Positions 59,664 through 64,000 of a stretch of 64,000 nucleotides of DNA are shown piece by piece. Every line of letters starts with the position of its first letter. The first letter of the stretch is position 1. Origin of the DNA: Pseudomonas cerasi. Its GTDB lineage: Bacteria; Pseudomonadota; Gammaproteobacteria; Pseudomonadales; Pseudomonadaceae. Under the pieces are notes generated by a model, which was given only the letters and a program-made list of their open reading frames with translations, had not been told where the DNA came from and made no database searches. The DNA lies in contig NZ_LT222319.1 in assembly GCF_900074915.1 (NCBI RefSeq), forward strand, positions 4,807,001-4,871,000. The letters are read 5' to 3'. The translations under genes were made by a program, and so were the position numbers.

Positions 59664-59938
59664 CAGAGCACCATGTGCACGAAACCCGTAGCGCGCAAGG
59701 CACTATTGATATCGCGCAACTGGTCTTCGCCGGTAGCAACAATGTGCAATTGCACAGTGGTGTATTTGCCGTTGCTGCTCTGCCGCTCGGCGAGCGTCTT
59801 GAGGTCGACCGTGGCGTGCTTCTTAAGCACTTCCATCACGGCCGCCGTAAAGTCCACACTGGTGTCACCGATCACCTTGATCGGATAGTCATTGCAGGGA
59901 AATTCGATTTTGTGCGACTTGATGTCGGTATCGGTCAT
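59663..59938 (-). CDS. ybeD: DUF493 family protein YbeD
   Basis: 91 residues from ATG at 59938 (MTDTDIKSHKIEFPCNDYPI). The whole protein is the DUF493 alpha/beta fold: IEFPCNDYPIKVIGDTSVDF, QSSNGKYTTVQLHIVATGED and the final ALRATGFVHMVL. It resembles an ACT-like regulatory domain. Always placed before lipB in gamma-proteobacteria and probably linked to lipoate metabolism. Confidence 0.94.
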   Translation of the reverse strand: MTDTDIKSHKIEFPCNDYPIKVIGDTSVDFTAAVMEVLKKHATVDLKTLAERQSSNGKYTTVQLHIVATGEDQLRDINSALRATGFVHMVL

Positions 59939-60028
59939 GGCAGTAAAGGTCTCACAAGCCGTGACGACGGACACGCGGCCCGCTCAGATCATGAGCAGGC
60001 CGCGAGAAGGTCGGCATTGGTTACTGGA

Positions 60029-61189
60029 TCAGTTGAACAAGCCGCAGAAGAACAGGCGGATGCTATCCCACACGCGGCGGAAAATACCACCTTCCTCAAC
60101 CGCATCAAGGGCAATCAGATTGGCGGTGTGAACCACCTGATCGTCTTTCTTGACCTCGACCTTGCCGATCACGTCGCCCTTGGCGATTGGCGCAACCAGT
60201 TGCGGGTTCATGGTCATGCTGGCAGACAGCTTCTTCATGTCGCCTTTTGGCATGGTCATGCTCAGATCTTCAGCCAGACCGGCCTTGACCTGACGCTCTG
60301 TACCTTTCCAGACCGTGGCCTGAGCCAGCTCAGTGCCCTTCTGGTAGAAGTTCTGGGTTTCGAAGAAACGGAAGCCATAGGTCAGCAGCTTCTGGGTTTC
60401 AGCTGCACGGGCCTGTTCGCTGTTGGTACCGAACACCACGGCGATCAGACGCATGCCGTCACGCACTGCCGAAGAGACCATGCAATAGCCGGCTTCATCG
60501 GTGTGGCCGGTTTTCAGACCGTCAACGGTCTTGTCGCGCCACAGCAGCAGGTTGCGGTTAGGCTGCTTGATGCCGTTCCAGAAGAACTCCTTCTGCGAGT
60601 AGATCGCATAGTGAGCCGGGTCTTCGTGGATGATTGCGCGCGCCAGGATCGCCATGTCGTGAGCCGACGAGTAGTGCTCAGGGTTCGGCAGACCGGTCGG
60701 GTTCATGAAGTGGCTGTTGGTCATGCCCAGATCGGCAGCAGTTTTGTTCATCATGTCGGCAAAGGCATCTTCGCTGCCGGCAATGTGCTCGGAGATCGCG
60801 ACGCTGGCGTCGTTGCCCGACTGAATGATGATGCCGTGCAGCAGGTCGCTGACCGTGACCTGGCTGCCGACCTTGATGAACATCCGCGAACCGCCTGTGC
60901 GCCAGGCGTTTTCACTGATCGTCACCGGATCGTTTTCGCCGATCTGGCCGCGACGGATTTCCAGGGTCGCGATGTAGGCGGTCATCAGCTTGGTCAGACT
61001 GGCAGGAGCCAGACGCTGATCACCGTTGTTCTCGACCAGGACGTTGCCGCTGGTCGCATCCATCAGCACGTAGGCCTTGGCCGCCAGTTGCGGTGCAGCA
61101 GGCGTCATCTGCTCTGCCGCCCACACAGTCGGGGTGATAATCAGTGGAACAAGCAGGCACAAACGTTTTGCAAAGGTGGTGATGTTCAT
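60029..61189 (-). CDS. dacA: D-alanyl-D-alanine carboxypeptidase (PBP5/6)
   Basis: 386 residues from ATG at 61189 (MNITTFAKRLCLLVPLIITP). Signal peptide to about residue 25 (TVWA-AEQ). Active-site motifs: PASLTKLMTAYIA (SxxK), GNDASVAISEHIAG (SGN-type, QSGND) and DGLKTGHTDEAGYCM (KTG). The C-terminal PBP5 beta domain and an amphipathic tail (RVWDSIRLFFCGLFN) anchor it to the inner membrane. It trims the terminal D-Ala from pentapeptides. P. aeruginosa calls this locus dacC. Confidence 0.95.
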   Translation of the reverse strand: MNITTFAKRLCLLVPLIITPTVWAAEQMTPAAPQLAAKAYVLMDATSGNVLVENNGDQRLAPASLTKLMTAYIATLEIRRGQIGENDPVTISENAWRTGGSRMFIKVGSQVTVSDLLHGIIIQSGNDASVAISEHIAGSEDAFADMMNKTAADLGMTNSHFMNPTGLPNPEHYSSAHDMAILARAIIHEDPAHYAIYSQKEFFWNGIKQPNRNLLLWRDKTVDGLKTGHTDEAGYCMVSSAVRDGMRLIAVVFGTNSEQARAAETQKLLTYGFRFFETQNFYQKGTELAQATVWKGTERQVKAGLAEDLSMTMPKGDMKKLSASMTMNPQLVAPIAKGDVIGKVEVKKDDQVVHTANLIALDAVEEGGIFRRVWDSIRLFFCGLFN

Positions 61190-61430
61190 CCGTCTCTCGA
61201 GAATCCTAATGGGCAAACATGCCCTTGCGGGCAAAACTGAACAGACCGGCGAAGCGAAACGCCTCGGTACGGCTCGTGGCGCCAGGCTGTAACCCTGGCT
61301 GACAAAGTCGCCTGTTCGACACACGACCTTGTGGGCAGTTACCTGCAACGCTTGCCCTGAAAGCAAATCTGCGCCGCCTGCGACTGCATACCGTCCCCCA
61401 TTGTTGCCGGGGAACGATTGTCGAAAAAAC

Positions 61431-62459
61431 TTACTGATCCGATGTCACTACGCTCGGCTGACCCAGATTGGCCGACCTGACGCTGTTTTGCAGCTGCTGG
61501 GCTTCACCCTGCGTGTCGATCGGTCCCATCCGCACTCGATAGAGCGTTTGCTGATTGCGCGCTATCGAGCTGACGAACACCGGCGCTCGAACCATCCCGC
61601 TCAATTTCGACCTCAGGAGTTCCGCAGCGTCCGGATTGGCGAAGGCTCCCACCTGGAGAAACAGCCCAGCGGCTTGTCCTGAAGCGTTTTTTTTTGCGTC
61701 AACCTGCAACGGCACGACAGGTGCGGCGTACTGCTGAGGGGGTGGCGTGTACTGCTCGACGGTGCCGGTCGAAGTGGACAGCGCAGGCGGCGTCGCCTGG
61801 GCAACGACCTGCGGCTGATTGAGCATCAGCGGCGCCGGACGACCACGTTGCGCCCACCATTCCTGCGGGTCGATCCCTTCTACCTTGACGCGTGCAGTGC
61901 CGGTTTCGGCGTAGCCGAGCTTTTTGGCGGCCGCATACGAAAGGTCGATGATACGGTCGGAATAGAACGGCCCGCGATCGTTGACGCGCAGGATCACCGT
62001 ACGATTGTTGTCCAGGTTAGTCACTTTGACATAGCTGGGCAGCGGCAGGGTCTTGTGCGCGGCACTCATGCCGTACAGGTCGTACACCTCGCCATTGGCG
62101 GTGTTCTGGCCATGGAACTTGGTGCCGTACCAGGAGGCGGTGCCCGAAGCGACGTAACGCTTGGCATCGCTCATCGGGAAGTAGGTCTTGCCCAGCACGG
62201 TGTACGGATTGGCCTTGTAGGCCCCGGTGTGCAGGGTCGGCGTTGCATCAGGGATACGCGAGACATCCACATCCCACCACGGCGCGCCGTCCTTGTGGGC
62301 CCGGTTGATATCCAGCCCCGGCATCGAGCGCACGACTGCACCGCCTTTTGGCGACTGCGACGACGTTGTGCGTGACGGAGACGAGCAGCTGGCAACCAGC
62401 ACTGCCAGGCCGGTCAGCGCCAGAAGCTTGAATGATTGAAGAATTGGCGATGCCCGCAT
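61431..62459 (-). CDS. rlpA: Septal-ring lytic transglycosylase RlpA
   Basis: 342 residues. Lipobox VLVASCSS (mature from about Cys25). Double-psi beta-barrel domain (about 100-195): GTASWYGTKFHGQNTANGEV YDLYGMSAAHKTLPLPSYVK and VRVNDRGPFYSDRIIDLSYA, with catalytic-type His/Asp. Pro/Gln-rich linker, then a C-terminal SPOR domain (about 265-340) that binds denuded glycan at septa. RlpA of Pseudomonas cleaves such strands for daughter-cell separation. The start overlaps mltB's stop by one base. Confidence 0.96.
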   Translation of the reverse strand: MRASPILQSFKLLALTGLAVLVASCSSPSRTTSSQSPKGGAVVRSMPGLDINRAHKDGAPWWDVDVSRIPDATPTLHTGAYKANPYTVLGKTYFPMSDAKRYVASGTASWYGTKFHGQNTANGEVYDLYGMSAAHKTLPLPSYVKVTNLDNNRTVILRVNDRGPFYSDRIIDLSYAAAKKLGYAETGTARVKVEGIDPQEWWAQRGRPAPLMLNQPQVVAQATPPALSTSTGTVEQYTPPPQQYAAPVVPLQVDAKKNASGQAAGLFLQVGAFANPDAAELLRSKLSGMVRAPVFVSSIARNQQTLYRVRMGPIDTQGEAQQLQNSVRSANLGQPSVVTSDQ

Positions 62460-63466
62460 TACTTGACGCCTCGAGCTTGAACCAACGATTCAGACAGCTG
62501 ATATACGGCCATGGCGTACATCACACTGCGGTTATAACGGGTAATTGCATAAAAATTGTTCAAACCCAGCCAGTATTCAGGACCATTGTCGCCTTCCAGA
62601 CGAAACGCCGTCACCGGCATATCGTCGCGCAGCGCATCATGACTCGCCCAGCCCAGCTGTCGCAACTCCCCGACCGACATTACCGGATCAAGCGCAGGGC
62701 TCAACCCCTCGTCAACCCGGTCGCCACGCGCTGTGGCACGACTGACCACCGGCTGCCCGGCCACCCAGCCATGACGTTTGAAATAGCTGGCGACACTGCC
62801 GATTGCATCGTCCGGGTCGGTCCAGATATTGATGTGGCCGTCGCCGTCGAAATCCACTGCATAGGCGCGGAAACTGCTCGGCATGAACTGCGGCAGCCCC
62901 ATTGCCCCGGCATACGAGCCCTTGAGGGTCAGTGGATCGACCTGCTGCTCGCGAGCCAGCAGCAGAAACTCGCGCAACTCCTTGCGGAAAAACTGGGCGC
63001 GTGGCGGGTAATCGAAGCCAAGCGTCGACAGTGCGTCGATGACCCGATAGTTACCGGTATTGCGGCCGAAAAAGGTTTCTACACCAATGATCGACACGAT
63101 GATCTGCGCCGGCACGCCGTATTCCTGCTCGGCACGCGCCAGGGCCGCCTCATGCTGACGCCAGAAGTCGACACCGCGAGCAATGCGCGTGTCGGTGATG
63201 AACATCGGCCGATACTCTTTCCACTGCTTGACCCGTTCGGCCGGGCGGGAAATGGCATCGAGAATGGCCTGCTTGCGCTCGACCTCCCGAAACAGACTCA
63301 TCAACTGCTCACCGGCAAAACCATGATCGCGGGTCAGTTCACCGACGAATTCCGCCACCTGGGGCGAACCTTCATAGTCGCCCGCCAGTGCCTCTTGCAC
63401 CGAGCCAAGGATGCCCACCAGACCGACCACCGGAGCATATCGAGCCCAGTTACGCATTGCTTGCAT
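62459..63466 (-). CDS. mltB: Lytic murein transglycosylase B
   Basis: 335 residues from ATG at 63466 (MQAMRNWARYAPVVGLVGIL), with GGTGAA upstream; a start at 63502 would overlap rodA. Signal peptide to about residue 27, with no lipobox, so a soluble periplasmic form. GH103 motifs: IVSIIGVETFFGRNTGNYRV (catalytic Glu), AGAMGLPQFMPSSFRAYAVD FDGDGHINIW, NNFYAITRYNRSVMYAMAVY. It cleaves peptidoglycan glycan strands. Equivalent to P. aeruginosa SltB1. Confidence 0.95.
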   Translation of the reverse strand: MQAMRNWARYAPVVGLVGILGSVQEALAGDYEGSPQVAEFVGELTRDHGFAGEQLMSLFREVERKQAILDAISRPAERVKQWKEYRPMFITDTRIARGVDFWRQHEAALARAEQEYGVPAQIIVSIIGVETFFGRNTGNYRVIDALSTLGFDYPPRAQFFRKELREFLLLAREQQVDPLTLKGSYAGAMGLPQFMPSSFRAYAVDFDGDGHINIWTDPDDAIGSVASYFKRHGWVAGQPVVSRATARGDRVDEGLSPALDPVMSVGELRQLGWASHDALRDDMPVTAFRLEGDNGPEYWLGLNNFYAITRYNRSVMYAMAVYQLSESLVQARGVK

Positions 63467-63483
63467 TGAATAGTTCACCTTAA

Positions 63484-64000
63484 TCAAACCTGAGCGATCC
63501 ATTTACGATGTGTATGGATCGACATCAAAACCCCAAACGCTGACAGTAGGGTCACGAGCGAAGTTCCGCCGTAGCTAATGAAGGGCAACGGCACCCCCAC
63601 CACTGGCAGCAGGCCACTGACCATACCGATGTTGACGAAAACGTAAACAAAAAACGTCATGGTCAACGCGCCAGCCAGCAGTTTGCCGAATAATGTCTGC
63701 GCCTGTGCAGTGATCACAAGCCCGCGACCGATCAGCAGCATATAGATGATCAGCAGCGCACAGATGCCTACCAGGCCGAATTCTTCACCCAGTACTGCAA
63801 TGATGAAGTCGGTATGGCTTTCCGGCAGAAAGTCGAGGTGCGACTGGGTGCCGAGCAGCCAGCCCTTGCCGAACACACCGCCCGAACCGATGGCAGCCTT
63901 TGATTGAATGATGTTCCAGCCGGTCCCCAGCGGATCGCTTTCGGGGTCCAGAAACGTCAGTACGCGCTGCTTCTGGTAGTCATGCATGAAGAAGAACCAC
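63484..64000 (-). CDS. rodA: Rod-shape glycosyltransferase RodA, C-terminal part (runs off window)
   Basis: The frame is open to the window edge and ends at 63484. Visible part: FLDPESDPLGTGWNIIQSKA AIGSGGVFGKG, SHLDFLPESHTDFIIAVLGE EFGLVG, then membrane segments and VSGLLPVVGVPLPFISYGGT SLVTLLSAFGVLMSIHTHRK. These are the SEDS-family signature parts (ESHTDFI, PLPFISYGG). RodA polymerises lateral-wall peptidoglycan with PBP2. It heads rodA-mltB-rlpA-dacA within this window. Confidence 0.97.
   Translation of the reverse strand, partial: WFFFMHDYQKQRVLTFLDPESDPLGTGWNIIQSKAAIGSGGVFGKGWLLGTQSHLDFLPESHTDFIIAVLGEEFGLVGICALLIIYMLLIGRGLVITAQAQTLFGKLLAGALTMTFFVYVFVNIGMVSGLLPVVGVPLPFISYGGTSLVTLLSAFGVLMSIHTHRKWIAQV

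Noticed and set aside
59675..61240. 521-codon plus-strand frame opposite ybeD and dacA
   Set aside because: Shadow frame; the minus-strand genes carry clear motifs.

Overview
The window is a chromosomal stretch of a plant-pathogenic Pseudomonas of the P. syringae complex. Three things support this: four HrpL-type promoters (Hrp boxes) sit in front of type III effector genes; hopAF1, hopI1 and hopX1 are recognisable by protein sequence; and the right half carries the Pseudomonas order ladS-thiD-thiE-hemL ... miaB-ybeZ-ybeY-corC-lnt ... leuS-lptE-holA ... lipA-lipB-ybeD-dacA-rlpA-mltB-rodA. No tRNA, rRNA or CRISPR array was seen.

Region 1 (1-5.0 kb) is ordinary chromosome: a NYN-domain protein (cut by the window edge), a DUF2076 protein, a YciC-like membrane protein, an endonuclease/exonuclease/phosphatase-fold protein, a lysine-rich protein, and an HxlR regulator.

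Region 2 (about 5.1-22.9 kb) is a patchwork accessory island bounded by integrase remnants (5.36 and 22.6 kb). It holds two arrays of small minus-strand genes of plasmid/ICE type (5.6-7.8 and 20.2-22.5 kb) and transposon relics: a 191-bp direct repeat, a resolvase start, an AAA+ ATPase fragment, a Tn3-family TnpA fragment, Tn3-type inverted repeats and a 226-bp MITE. It also holds debris of a pPT23A-type plasmid: the start of rulA with its SOS box, and a repA remnant split by an intact IS21-family element with a 6-bp target duplication. Set among these are type III effector genes: hopAF1; an AvrPphB/YopT-family (C58) protease with its own Hrp box and a cryptic acylation site; an unrecognised 226-aa protein behind a consensus Hrp box; hopX1; and a C-terminal fragment of a second C58 protease. 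The island ends in a decayed 5' fragment of the helicase gene hrpB.

Region 3 (23.0-33.7 kb) has hopI1 with a consensus Hrp box, a glutathione S-transferase, a DKNYY-type gene broken by one stop codon, RidA, TrmK, a DsbA-like protein, an HSL-type hydrolase, a galactose dehydrogenase, a lipoprotein, a zinc/iron efflux pump, a Q-rich protein, and an Lrp-type regulator.

Region 4 (33.7-64.0 kb) is housekeeping: RNA modification (rluE, miaB), nucleotide salvage (amn), a LadS-like sensor kinase without receiver domain, thiamine and heme synthesis, the ybeZ-ybeY-corC-lnt operon, leucyl-tRNA synthetase, LPS assembly and DNA polymerase delta, ribosome rescue (arfA, with a stem inside its reading frame), lipoate synthesis, and the cell-wall elongation/remodelling cluster dacA-rlpA-mltB-rodA.

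The most notable part is 11.9-20.2 kb, where effector genes lie between Tn3-family terminal repeats that interrupt the plasmid genes rulA and repA. The pattern fits repeated capture of HrpL-controlled effectors by small non-autonomous Tn3-type cassettes on plasmid-derived DNA now in the chromosome.
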